64,000 nt of DNA from Prevotella sp. GTDB lineage: Bacteria > Bacteroidota > Bacteroidia > Bacteroidales > Bacteroidaceae. The stretch's first letter is position 1. Each line of letters begins with the position of its first letter. The DNA lies in assembly GCA_017471465.1 (NCBI GenBank), contig JAFUTI010000039.1:1-64000 (forward strand), written 5' to 3'. Below the pieces are notes generated by a model. It made no database searches and was not told the origin of the DNA. It worked only from the letters and a program-made list of their open reading frames with translations. Made by a program: the position numbers and the translations under genes. This document shows positions 6,624 through 15,836 of this stretch, piece by piece.

Positions 6624-8093
6624 TTAGGTACGTACCAGATTGCGGCCGGCATCGATACGCAGGAAGATGAAAAGAAGGAAGGTGAAGCCCCAGAGCGAGG
6701 AACCACCATAGCTGAAGAAAGGCAGCGGGATACCAATGACGGGCGTCAAGCCGAGCACCATGCCGACATTGATAAAGACGTGGAAGAGGAAGATGCTCAG
6801 AACACAGTAGCCGTAGACACGCCCGAAGGCGTAAGGCTGGCGTTCCGCCAAGTGAATGAGGCGTAGGATGAGCGCCAGGAATAGCAGCAACACACCGGCA
6901 GAGCCTACGAAGCCCTCCTCCTCGCCGACGGTGCAGAAGATAAAGTCGGTGTCCTGTTCGGGCACGTACTTCAGCTTGGTCTGCGTGCCGTTCAGAAATC
7001 CCTTGCCTTCGAGTCCGCCTGAGCCGATGGCAATCTCGCTCTGGTGGACGTTGTAGCCGGCGCCGCGCAGGTCCTGCTCCAGTCCGAGGAGCACGTTGAT
7101 ACGGGTGCGCTGGTGGGGCTGCAGAACGTGGTTCAAACCATAGTCAGCCACACTGAAGAAGAGCACAGAACCTACCGCAAAAAGTGCAATCCAGAAAAAA
7201 TTACGCAGACGCGTCCCCAAACCGGTCCACAACAGATAGCCTACCATGAGCGCAAGGACGGCATACTGTACCCATACGATGTCGAACGGTATGACATAAA
7301 ACGTGAAGAGCAGGGCAAGAACGGTGGTACCAATACTGAAAAGCAGCATGCGCCAGGCGTCACGCTTATCGGGACAGTAGACATAGGTGAGGCCGACTGT
7401 GAACAGCTGAATGAGAAGCAGCACGCTGAACTTGCCCACAGACGTGGTGTCGGCGGCAATCATTACATCCTGATAGCGTATTCCCACGACAAAATAGACA
7501 ACCATAGCCACAGCTGTAAAGAGAATGCTGCCAGGCATTCCTTCGCGATAGAACATCAGAAAAAACGAGAAGTAGACCAGGGCTGAGCCCGTCTCGCGCT
7601 GTAAGACGATGAAGGACATAGGGAGCAGGATGACTGCCAGGGCGAGACCGAAGTCCTTCCACCGGTGAATGTCGTACTCGTAGACGCTCATCAGTTTGGC
7701 AAGGGCCAACGCCGTTGCAAATTTGGCGAACTCGGCAGGCTGCAGGCGCAGCGGACCGATGACAAGCCAGGAATGGGAGCCCTTGATGCTGTGGGGGTTG
7801 AAGATGGTGGCAAAGAGCAACAAAAGCAGTATCCCATATATAATGTACGCAAACATATAATAGAATCGGTCGTCGAGCATCAGCAAGACAAAGCCGATGA
7901 CGACACTGGTGGCTATCCACACGATCTGCATACCCGAGCGTGTGGACAGCGACAGCAGGTCAGGGTCGCCATAATCGAAACTGGCGCCGCACACGCTCAT
8001 CCAGCCACCGGCCAGCAGCAGGAGATAGATGACGATGGTCCAATAGTCGAGCGAGCGCAGGACACCGGGTTGTTTATCGTTCTGTGTTGCCAT
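6624..8093 (-). CDS. rodA: Rod shape-determining peptidoglycan polymerase RodA
   Basis: 489 residues from the ATG at 8093 (MATQNDKQ). A longer frame extends into the upstream PBP2 gene and is rejected. It is a multi-pass SEDS membrane protein that polymerises lipid II glycan strands with its partner PBP2. Family marks are LRLQPAEFAKFATALALAKL, the QPHQRTRINVLLG segment, GSGGLEGKGFLNGTQTKLKYVPEQDTDFIF (interrupted here only by reading) and a PLPFFSYGGSS end. It starts 20 bases inside the end of mrdA, showing translational coupling. It is the last gene of the mreBCD-mrdA-rodA unit. Confidence 0.93.
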   Translation of the reverse strand: MATQNDKQPGVLRSLDYWTIVIYLLLLAGGWMSVCGASFDYGDPDLLSLSTRSGMQIVWIATSVVIGFVLLMLDDRFYYMFAYIIYGILLLLLFATIFNPHSIKGSHSWLVIGPLRLQPAEFAKFATALALAKLMSVYEYDIHRWKDFGLALAVILLPMSFIVLQRETGSALVYFSFFLMFYREGMPGSILFTAVAMVVYFVVGIRYQDVMIAADTTSVGKFSVLLLIQLFTVGLTYVYCPDKRDAWRMLLFSIGTTVLALLFTFYVIPFDIVWVQYAVLALMVGYLLWTGLGTRLRNFFWIALFAVGSVLFFSVADYGLNHVLQPHQRTRINVLLGLEQDLRGAGYNVHQSEIAIGSGGLEGKGFLNGTQTKLKYVPEQDTDFIFCTVGEEEGFVGSAGVLLLFLALILRLIHLAERQPYAFGRVYGYCVLSIFLFHVFINVGMVLGLTPVIGIPLPFFSYGGSSLWGFTFLLFIFLRIDAGRNLVRT

Positions 8094-9930
8094 AGTTGAT
8101 GACTTTATGCTGTATGGCCTCGGCCTTCTGAAGCGAGGCTTCCGACAGCTTGCCGTTAATATACTGTTCCATGATAAGACCGCCGATAGGCACACCGAAG
8201 GTGGCTCCCCAGCCGCCATTCTCAACATAGACGGCAACGGCAATCTTGGGTTTCTGCATAGGGGCGAAGCCCATGAAGACGGAGTGATCGTGACCGCGGT
8301 TCTGGGCTGTTCCCGTCTTGCCGCAGGCCTCGAAATCGTAACGCGACAGCTCGTGGCACGTACCTCCGAGAGCCGAAGCCCTCATACCTTGAACGACATA
8401 GTCGTAAGCCTCGCGCCCTGCTTTGGAATAATGCTTACGTGTAAAAGCCGTATCGAGAGGTTCACCCTGCACTTTCTTGACAACATGAGGGACATAGTAC
8501 CACCCGCGATTGGCGATGGTGGCTCCTAGATTGGCAATCTGCAGAGGCGTCGCATTGACCTCGCCCTGACCAATAGCAATGGAGATTACGGTGAGTCCAT
8601 TCCACGAGCCCTTGTAGGCCTTGTCGTAGAACTGGGCATTAGGGATGAGACCGCGCTTCTCGCCAGGCAGGTCGATTCCGAGACGGTAGCCAAAGCCCAT
8701 ACTGACCATATAGTCGCGCCAAGTATTCATAGCATTCTGCACAGTACCATACTTCGAGAGCTTCGTGTTAATCATATAGTAGAGTCCCCAGCAGAAATAG
8801 CCATTACACGACGTAGAGAGGGCAGGAACGAGCGGCAGCGGTGAGGCATGTCCGTGACAGCCCACATGGAGTCCCCTGTAGTTGAAACCATGACCACAGG
8901 GATAGGCGGTATGAGTAGGATGGATGACGCCCTCGCTCATAAACGTCAGGCCCTGGGTTGTCTTGAACGTCGAACCTGGAGGATACTGGCCCATGATGCT
9001 GCGGTTGAGTAGCGGTTTCCACACGTTGCGACTCAGTTCAAGGTGGTTCTTCGAACGCAGACGCCCGACCATCAGGCGGGGATCGTAGGTAGGTGAGCTG
9101 ACCATACAGAGAACCTCGCCCGTGGATGGTTCGATAGCCACGATGGAGCCTATCTTGTTCTGCATGAGCCGTTCGCCAAGTGCCTGCAAATCGAAGTCGA
9201 GGGCAAGGGTAAGGTTCTTACCTGGCTTGGGACGACGGTCGAGAGCACCATTCTGATAGCTGCCTTGGATACGTCCGTGAGCATCGCGGAGCAGAATCTT
9301 CACGCCCTTCTCACCGCGCAGCTGACGCTCATAGCTACGCTCGACGCCCAGCTTTCCGATATAGTCGCCAGGCTGGTAATAGTCGTCGGCCTCAACCTCG
9401 GCAGGAGACACCTCGGCGACATCGCCAAGGACATGGGCTGCATAGGGATACTGGTATTGGCGGATACTGCGCCGCTGAACGTAGAAACCTGGGAAACGAT
9501 ACATCTTCTCCTGAAAGATAGAGAAATCCTTGTCGGACAGCTGTGTAAGAAAAAGCTGCTGGGTGAAACGCGAGTAACCGGGATTGCGATTATGGTCCTT
9601 AATGGTGGCCATACGAGTGTCGAACTCCTCACGACTGATGTTCAGTGTCTGACAGAACTCTAGCGTATCGAGATGGTCGCCTATCTCGTTCATCACCACC
9701 ATAATGTCATACGACGGCTGGTTAAACACCAGAAGTTTGCCGTGACGGTCGGTGATAACACCACGCGAAGGGAAATCGATGCGCTTGAGGAAGGCATTGG
9801 AGTCGGCGCTCTTCTTATAATCGTCAGAAGAAATCTGAAGCATAAAAAGACGGATGATATAGACGACAACTATCAGTATCGCCACTCCGCCAATAACATA
9901 GCGCCGTTTCGCAAGCTCGTAGTTCTTCAT
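8074..9930 (-). CDS. mrdA: Penicillin-binding protein 2 (peptidoglycan transpeptidase)
   Basis: 618 residues. An N-terminal membrane anchor (about 11-32) is followed by a dimerisation/pedestal domain (45-230) and the transpeptidase domain (240-600). The active-site triads are all present: STFK with Ser-320 and Lys-323, SCN at 374-376, and KTG at 538-540. It is the class B enzyme of the elongasome that cross-links glycan made by RodA. It directly abuts mreD (adjacent coordinates) and overlaps rodA by 20 bases. Confidence 0.95.
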   Translation of the reverse strand: MKNYELAKRRYVIGGVAILIVVVYIIRLFMLQISSDDYKKSADSNAFLKRIDFPSRGVITDRHGKLLVFNQPSYDIMVVMNEIGDHLDTLEFCQTLNISREEFDTRMATIKDHNRNPGYSRFTQQLFLTQLSDKDFSIFQEKMYRFPGFYVQRRSIRQYQYPYAAHVLGDVAEVSPAEVEADDYYQPGDYIGKLGVERSYERQLRGEKGVKILLRDAHGRIQGSYQNGALDRRPKPGKNLTLALDFDLQALGERLMQNKIGSIVAIEPSTGEVLCMVSSPTYDPRLMVGRLRSKNHLELSRNVWKPLLNRSIMGQYPPGSTFKTTQGLTFMSEGVIHPTHTAYPCGHGFNYRGLHVGCHGHASPLPLVPALSTSCNGYFCWGLYYMINTKLSKYGTVQNAMNTWRDYMVSMGFGYRLGIDLPGEKRGLIPNAQFYDKAYKGSWNGLTVISIAIGQGEVNATPLQIANLGATIANRGWYYVPHVVKKVQGEPLDTAFTRKHYSKAGREAYDYVVQGMRASALGGTCHELSRYDFEACGKTGTAQNRGHDHSVFMGFAPMQKPKIAVAVYVENGGWGATFGVPIGGLIMEQYINGKLSEASLQKAEAIQHKVINYGNTER

Positions 9931-10431
9931 CTACTTACGTATAGTCTCCAAAGCCAACAACAGCATGAACGTCAACAGCGTACTGCCGACAATCTTCAAG
10001 CACCACTCCAGCCAGTTGAAGAAAGTGAAAGCCTCAATCGTGAGGAACACCGTGGTATAAATGAATACCAGGATGAAGGCGTAAGGCGCAAACTTGTCAA
10101 AGCCCATACTGGCAGCAGCCGACCGCATGTTTTCAGGAGCCTCACGGGGCTCAAAGAGATAAAGCAGGTAAGGCTGGAGGAAGGCCGTCAACGTCAGCGA
10201 TGCAGCAGCCATCCCTGGCGTATTGCTAAACAAGTCGACAAAAAGTCCGAGGAAAAAGCTCCATAGGAGCAAAGCCCAGCGCGGATAGTTGCGCGGTATC
10301 ATCACGACAAAATAGACAACAAGCAGGACCGTAGCGTAGCCGAACAGGTGGATGTGATTGAACACGAGCACCTGTGTCAGCGACAACACCACGAAAAGTG
10401 CCAACCTTCGTAATTCATCTATAATAGTCAT
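9931..10431 (-). CDS. mreD: Rod shape-determining protein MreD
   Basis: A 166-residue, very hydrophobic protein with about five membrane helices (from LALFVVLSLTQVLVF to LLTFMLLLALE). Size and position between mreC and mrdA are those of MreD, an integral part of the MreBCD complex that links the actin-like cytoskeleton to wall synthesis. The sequence is weakly conserved in general, so the call leans on context and topology. It starts 7 bases after the mreC stop. Confidence 0.88.
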   Translation of the reverse strand: MTIIDELRRLALFVVLSLTQVLVFNHIHLFGYATVLLVVYFVVMIPRNYPRWALLLWSFFLGLFVDLFSNTPGMAAASLTLTAFLQPYLLYLFEPREAPENMRSAAASMGFDKFAPYAFILVFIYTTVFLTIEAFTFFNWLEWCLKIVGSTLLTFMLLLALETIRK

Positions 10432-10438
10432 AACACGC

Positions 10439-11308
10439 TTATTGTTTTGGCGACATCGTTATCGAATCCGTTACCTGTTCCACCAGCCTCTGCCGCTCGC
10501 CGATGCTCTTATCGCTGATGACACACACGTCACGAAGACACGAGAAATCGGTGGAAAGACGAACTTTCAGACGATAGGACAGACCGTCTGCAGAATTATA
10601 GATATGCTCTATACGCCCTACCAACACACCTGGCGGGAAGATAGCAGAGTAACCACTGGTCTCAACCCAGTCGCCACGCTTGAAGCGGGCATGACGAGGA
10701 ATATCCTCTACGAAAGCCTCTGACGGATCGCCACCATACCACTGCAAGTAGCCAAAATAGTCACGTCCACGGATAGCACAGCTAATACGCGACGATGACA
10801 CATTGAGCAAGGGGATGACAGCGGCATAATGTTCGGAGACAAGGTATACCACGCCGACAACACCGTTGCCGCAGACAACACCCATATCCTTCTCAACACC
10901 GTCGGCACGCCCACGATTGATGGTCATCATATTGTCAGCCTTGTCAACAGAGTTAGAGACGACCTTGGCAGGAATAACACTAAACTGGCTAAGCATTGCC
11001 AACCCCTGACGTTCAACAGCCGTCGTGTCGTGGGTAGCCTCAGCATAGAGGCGACGCAACTGTGCCAACTGCCGCTCCATATAGAAGTTACGCTGCGTCA
11101 GCTCCTCGTTGACACGAGCCAGCGAGAAATAGGAGCGCACAGAAGCATCAAGTTTGTATATGCTGCCGACAACGGCATTGGCGGAAGAGAACCACACACT
11201 AGACTGGTAGTTGTTGGAATGGAACAACAAAACCCCACTGATTACTTCCAACAGCAGGAAAAGAAACCAGTGATAATACCTCGTGACAAACGCCAACAGG
11301 TTTTTCAT
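10439..11308 (-). CDS. mreC: Rod shape-determining protein MreC
   Basis: 289 residues with one N-terminal membrane helix (YHWFLFLLLEVISGVLLF), a short coiled coil (about 65-95) and a periplasmic double beta-barrel domain. Typical segments are VVSNSVDKADNMMTINRG, GVEKDMGVVCGNGVVG and SSSRISCAIRG. MreC bridges MreB/MreD to PBP2 and activates the elongasome. It starts 8 bases after mreB. Confidence 0.93.
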   Translation of the reverse strand: MKNLLAFVTRYYHWFLFLLLEVISGVLLFHSNNYQSSVWFSSANAVVGSIYKLDASVRSYFSLARVNEELTQRNFYMERQLAQLRRLYAEATHDTTAVERQGLAMLSQFSVIPAKVVSNSVDKADNMMTINRGRADGVEKDMGVVCGNGVVGVVYLVSEHYAAVIPLLNVSSSRISCAIRGRDYFGYLQWYGGDPSEAFVEDIPRHARFKRGDWVETSGYSAIFPPGVLVGRIEHIYNSADGLSYRLKVRLSTDFSCLRDVCVISDKSIGERQRLVEQVTDSITMSPKQ

Positions 11309-11316
11309 CTACCCTC

Positions 11317-12339
11317 TTATCTCATCAGGAACGAGAAGCGGTCGACGTTCTTCAAAGCTATGCCGGCACCACGAGCCACACAGTGAAGCGGGTCCTCTGC
11401 TACGATAAAGGGAATATTGATCTTATCGGTCAGACGCTTAGCAAGACCACGAAGCAAAGCACCGCCACCAGTGAGGTAGATACCGTTATTGACGATGTCG
11501 GCATATAACTCGGGGGGTGTGTTCTCAAGGGCGGCAAGAACGGCAGCTTCGATACGGGCTACGGTCTTGTCGATACAGTGAGCAATCTCCTGATAGCACA
11601 CAGGCACCTCCATAGGCAACGCCGTAATACGGTTAGGCCCGTGGACGACATAGTCCTCAGGAGCCTCGTCGCCGAGGTCGGTCAATGCCGAACCTACATT
11701 TATCTTGATGCGCTCAGCCATACGCTCTGAGACCTTCACATTGTGCTGGCGGTTCATATACTCCTGAATGTCGGCGTTCAGGTCGTCGCCGGCCACTTTG
11801 ATACTGGTGTTGGCAACAATTCCGCCGAGCGAGATGACGGCAATCTCCGTCGTACCACCACCGATATCGACAATCATATTGCCCTCAGGGGCCTCAACAT
11901 CGATACCGATACCGATGGCAGCAGCCATAGGTTCGAAAATCAGATAAACATCACGACCGTCGGCATGTTCAGCAGAGTCGCGTACGGCACGCAGCTCAAC
12001 CTCCGTAGAACCAGAGGGAACGCCGATGACCATGCGCAGCGAGGTAGAGAACAGGCGCGAACCGGTATGTACCATCTTAATCAGTCCACGCATCATCTGC
12101 TCACAGGCCGAGAAGTCGGCAATTACACCATCGCGCAGTGGGCGGATGGTACGGATGTTGTCATGCGTCTTTTCATACATCATCTTTGCCTTCTCGCCAA
12201 CGGCAATCATCTTGTCGGTACGACGGTCGAGGGCAACAACAGAAGGCTCGTCAACAACGATCTTGTCATCACTGATAATAATCGTGTTGGCCGTGCCAAG
12301 GTCCATGGCTATCTCCTGGACAAAACTGAAAAATCCCAT
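11317..12339 (-). CDS. mreB: Rod shape-determining protein MreB (bacterial actin)
   Basis: 340 residues of actin-fold ATPase. Phosphate-binding loops are visible: DLGTANTII near residue 13, and IVDIGGGTTEIAVISLGG near 160. The VGIPSG-type segment appears as VIGVPSGSTEVE, and the C-terminal adenosine motif as GIYLTGGGALLRGL. It forms membrane filaments directing lateral wall synthesis. First gene of the shape operon. The gap to the upstream purH-type gene is only 32 bases, so the operon may also be read from the promoter at 13040-13010. Confidence 0.96.
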   Translation of the reverse strand: MGFFSFVQEIAMDLGTANTIIISDDKIVVDEPSVVALDRRTDKMIAVGEKAKMMYEKTHDNIRTIRPLRDGVIADFSACEQMMRGLIKMVHTGSRLFSTSLRMVIGVPSGSTEVELRAVRDSAEHADGRDVYLIFEPMAAAIGIGIDVEAPEGNMIVDIGGGTTEIAVISLGGIVANTSIKVAGDDLNADIQEYMNRQHNVKVSERMAERIKINVGSALTDLGDEAPEDYVVHGPNRITALPMEVPVCYQEIAHCIDKTVARIEAAVLAALENTPPELYADIVNNGIYLTGGGALLRGLAKRLTDKINIPFIVAEDPLHCVARGAGIALKNVDRFSFLMR

Positions 12340-12371
12340 TCTTGTTTACTTTTTGACGATTTACAATTGAC

Positions 12372-12968
12372 TTATTTCTTTGCGAACCAGTTGTGAATGG
12401 CAGTATCATAGTGAGAGCTGACGCCAAAAGCACGCTCAGCCAGCAGGCGACGATCCTCTATATCTGTCTTGGCACCGTCACGGTTGAGGATGTCGAGCAG
12501 AACGGGATATTCGGCCTTGGAAGGTACGATGACCACATCGCGGAAGTTCTTTGCGCCGGCACGGATCAACGAGATACCACCGATATCAATTTTCTCAATG
12601 ATATCAGTCTCTGAAGCACCGCTGGCAACAGTCTGCTCGAAAGGATAGAGGTCGACGATGACCAGGTCAATCTCGGGAATCTCGTACTTGGCCATCTGCT
12701 CACGGTCGCCTTCATTGTCACGACGCCCTAAGATACCGCCAAACACCTTCGGATGGAGCGTCTTGACACGACCGCCCAAGATAGAGGGATAGCTTGTCAG
12801 GTCTTCTACCTTCTGACACGGAATACCTAAAGACTCTATAAACTGCTGAGTACCTCCCGTACTCAGAAATTTCACGCCTTCCTCGTTCAGCTTTTTCAGC
12901 AAGTCGTCGAGACCGTCCTTGTGGAAAACCGATACCAAGGCGGTCCTAATCTGTTTTGTTTCTGCCAT
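12372..12968 (-). CDS. purH: IMP cyclohydrolase (N-terminal half of PurH as a separate protein)
   Basis: 198 residues containing only the MGS-like domain of PurH: TALVSVFHKDGLDDLLKKL, FLSTGGTQQFIESLGIP, SILGGRVKTLHPKVFGGIL and DIGGISLIRAGAKNFRDV are diagnostic. It closes FAICAR to IMP, the last purine step. Bifunctional PurH is normally about 510 residues. Here the frame ends cleanly after HYDTAIHNWFAKK, where the first domain ends, and mreB follows, so there is no remnant of the second domain. The AICAR transformylase half is encoded alone at 45437-46624. Symbol applied to the domain, not to a full PurH. Confidence 0.9.
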   Translation of the reverse strand: MAETKQIRTALVSVFHKDGLDDLLKKLNEEGVKFLSTGGTQQFIESLGIPCQKVEDLTSYPSILGGRVKTLHPKVFGGILGRRDNEGDREQMAKYEIPEIDLVIVDLYPFEQTVASGASETDIIEKIDIGGISLIRAGAKNFRDVVIVPSKAEYPVLLDILNRDGAKTDIEDRRLLAERAFGVSSHYDTAIHNWFAKK

Positions 12969-13009
12969 TTGTTATAACGTTAATATGTACATATTTTAAA
13001 AAGAGAGTG

Positions 13010-13040
13010 CAAAGGTAATAAAAAAATAACGACTATCAAA
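13010..13040 (-). promoter_or_regulatory. Promoter of the IMP cyclohydrolase gene (and perhaps mreB operon)
   Basis: TTTG (13040-13037), 19 bases, TACCTTTG (13017-13010) on the minus strand, about 40 bases before the ATG at 12968. Confidence 0.7.
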
Positions 13041-13059
13041 CGTACTCGTGCCGTTTTTT

Positions 13060-15834
13060 TTATTTTTCATCTGATAAATTAGCCAAAGTCAAGTAACGGG
13101 GAATCCAAAGCCAGAATGTAGAGCCCTTGCCCTCACCCTCACTTTCTACGCCGATGCGTCCATGACAGCGGTCGGCAATGGCCTTGCAGATAGAGAGGCC
13201 CAGACCAGTGCCCTGGACGTAATCGTTGAGCTTGACGAAACGTTCAAACACCGTGGCCTGCTTCTCATGAGGAATACCAGCGCCAGTATCCTCGCAGTAG
13301 ATATACATGCCATCGTCCTTCAAGCGGTAGCCTAATTTGATATGGCCATTATGGGTGTATTTCACCGCATTAGTAACGAAATTGATGATGACTTGCTGGA
13401 TGCGCTGCTTGTCGAAGCTGGCGGGAAGCGTATCGTAGGGGTTGTCACTTATAAACTCCACTCCTGGCTCCTCCACACGCTGGGATACTGTCTGACAAAC
13501 CTCGTCGAAGAAACGCGAGAAGTCGGTGTCCTCAGGCTCCACACGCAACGACCGTTCCTCCATGTATGATGCCTCAAGAATATCGTCAATAAGCCGCAGC
13601 AGCAAGTCGCAGTTATGGCGGATGATGCTGATGAACTCCTGACGTTCCTCAGGCGTATCTGCTGTATGCAGAAGATCGGAGAAGCCTACAATAGCGTTCA
13701 GTGGCGTGCGCACTTCATGGGTCATATTAGCCAGGAAGGCTGCCTTCTGCTGCCCCGAATACTGTGCCTGTGTCGTTTCGTGACGCAGCTCTTGCTGTGA
13801 GCGCATCAGCCTAGTGACATCGCGAACAATACCGAAGAAGCCTTTGACGTGTCCATCCCTGTCGAAATAAGGCATTCCGCTAACGGCGAACCAGCCTTCG
13901 CGCGAGGTGAGTGGCGAAAGTCTGAAATGACGTACGACATTTATATCATGGCTCTGTAGCAGAGGGTTGTTAAGGTTCTGGAAGGCATCATTATGATCTT
14001 GGGGGCCCAAACCTCCCAAATAGGCATCATAGCTGAAACAGCGCTCCGTCTTATGCAACGACCGGCCAACACTTATCGTACGTTTCTTGATATTGCTGCG
14101 CCAGATGAACATACCACTATTCGACAACAGTTCATTCAATTGCGTCTCAAACTTCAAGACCTCTCCGTTGGTCACTTTCAACTGACGCTCTGTAGCCTGC
14201 TGTTCAAGATAGAGGCTACGCTCTGCGGAAACATCCCTGACAGTGACAACGTAATAGCGTATTCTACCTTCCTCGGTAAAAACCGGCCGGATGCGGTATT
14301 CCAGATACTTATTAAGATTGATGTCAGGGTAATACATGTGCTGACAGGCATGGACAGAATTAGTCATTTCTGGCACAAGGATGTTTTGGAAAAGCAGAGC
14401 CTCAAACAAGGAGGTCTCTTTGAAGAACTGCAGGTTTTCATCGTTCAGGCCTATCACTTCCTTCATCTTGTCGTTCATCGCCAACAACTTACCTTCAGGA
14501 CTATAGAATGACATGGCTAACAAGGCAATCTCGAAAGCCTTGTTGTACTTAGCTGCCAGCTCCTGATCGACCTGCTGCTCCTCCACCTCGCCAGTAATAT
14601 CCTTAGCCACCAGAAGATAGGATGTACGGTTCGTCTCTTCATCATATTCCCTGATACAACACCCTGTCAGATACTGCCAATCAGGATTATCAACAGAGCC
14701 ACGATTGCGCCGCACCTGCATTTCCGTGTGAGTAACCCGGCGGTTAACCAGGCTATCGACATCAGCCTGCATCTTTGGCAACTCGTCAGGATGTATGGTC
14801 GCCAATGACTGGGACAGTGTCTTCCCCTCATCCATCAACTGTCCGCGCAAGTTCTTGAACTCATCACGACGTGCATGGTACTCTGACACCATATAGCCAC
14901 CCATATCAAGAGCCAAATTCATCAGGTTTGTCTCCCTGTAATAGCGTAGCGATTTTCTTTCGACACTCCTTATAGTCATACGGTTAACCAAGAAAAGCGC
15001 CAACAGCAACAGCGCACCGGCAATCGTCACATAGAGGACGAAAGGAGAGGTCGTCTCCTGCTGATAATCCGAAGAGAACCATTTATTGTAGATGTCGTCG
15101 ACAACGCCCTTTTTCCTCAGACGCGCATACTGCTCGTCTATGGCTTTGAGAAGTTCAGGGTCATGGCAAGCGATACGTATCTCAGAAACAGGCAGCGACA
15201 CATCACTAATACGCAAGGATTCAAGGTGCAACTTCCTGATTCTCCATTTCAGCATTTCCTCCCCCCACACAAAGAAATCGTTTCTGCCGGTAGCTACGCC
15301 GACGAGTGCCTCCATTGCCGGAAGGTACTGGATACGGTATCCGTAATCGGAATGAAGAAGTTTTTCCTGAATAAAATTGTCGCCCTTTCGCAGAATAAGC
15401 ACACGCGCCGAGTCGATATCTTTCAACGATTTTATCTTTGGCATATTGGACCGCTCCAGCAATTTAAGGCGATAATATCCCAACACCGATTCCGACACAC
15501 CGCAACCAAAGAGCTGCAGCATATCGTCAGGACCGACAATAACATCAGCACGACGCTGACGGAACATCTGTTCCTCCGTAAAGCTTTCACGCATCTGGAA
15601 AACATGAGGAATTTCCAATGACTGACATATCGCCTTCATCACATCGACAGAGAAACCCGCCGGAAGACCTTTGTCATCAAGGAACTCATAAGGCGGAGCA
15701 TCCCAGTCGCAGGCAATGACAAGCGGCTTTTGTTCACTATAACGACTGGACAACGCTGCAGACACCCCCTTGTAACACAACAGGGAGAGCACCAGCAACG
15801 CTGTACGCAGGTTGTATCGATAGTATCTTCTCAT
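13060..15834 (-). CDS. Sensor histidine kinase with periplasmic solute-binding domain and PAS domains
   Basis: 924 residues. After a signal/anchor (about 8-27) comes a SBP_bac_3-type periplasmic domain (35-255: PLVIACDWDAPPYEFLDDKG, GFSVDVMKAIC). A membrane helix (264-284) is followed by about three PAS/PAC units (300-415, 430-540, 560-675) and a HisKA/HATPase core. The phosphoacceptor is His-706 in FLANMTHEVRTPLN. The N-box (NFVTNAVKYT), G1 (EDTGAGIP) and G2 (GTGLGLSIC) are intact. No receiver or output domain is attached. It probably senses a small amino-acid-like ligand. It follows its paralogue by 2 bases, so the two are co-transcribed and may work together. No cognate regulator is adjacent. 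Confidence 0.88.
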   Translation of the reverse strand: MRRYYRYNLRTALLVLSLLCYKGVSAALSSRYSEQKPLVIACDWDAPPYEFLDDKGLPAGFSVDVMKAICQSLEIPHVFQMRESFTEEQMFRQRRADVIVGPDDMLQLFGCGVSESVLGYYRLKLLERSNMPKIKSLKDIDSARVLILRKGDNFIQEKLLHSDYGYRIQYLPAMEALVGVATGRNDFFVWGEEMLKWRIRKLHLESLRISDVSLPVSEIRIACHDPELLKAIDEQYARLRKKGVVDDIYNKWFSSDYQQETTSPFVLYVTIAGALLLLALFLVNRMTIRSVERKSLRYYRETNLMNLALDMGGYMVSEYHARRDEFKNLRGQLMDEGKTLSQSLATIHPDELPKMQADVDSLVNRRVTHTEMQVRRNRGSVDNPDWQYLTGCCIREYDEETNRTSYLLVAKDITGEVEEQQVDQELAAKYNKAFEIALLAMSFYSPEGKLLAMNDKMKEVIGLNDENLQFFKETSLFEALLFQNILVPEMTNSVHACQHMYYPDINLNKYLEYRIRPVFTEEGRIRYYVVTVRDVSAERSLYLEQQATERQLKVTNGEVLKFETQLNELLSNSGMFIWRSNIKKRTISVGRSLHKTERCFSYDAYLGGLGPQDHNDAFQNLNNPLLQSHDINVVRHFRLSPLTSREGWFAVSGMPYFDRDGHVKGFFGIVRDVTRLMRSQQELRHETTQAQYSGQQKAAFLANMTHEVRTPLNAIVGFSDLLHTADTPEERQEFISIIRHNCDLLLRLIDDILEASYMEERSLRVEPEDTDFSRFFDEVCQTVSQRVEEPGVEFISDNPYDTLPASFDKQRIQQVIINFVTNAVKYTHNGHIKLGYRLKDDGMYIYCEDTGAGIPHEKQATVFERFVKLNDYVQGTGLGLSICKAIADRCHGRIGVESEGEGKGSTFWLWIPRYLTLANLSDEK

Positions 15835-15836
15835 GC

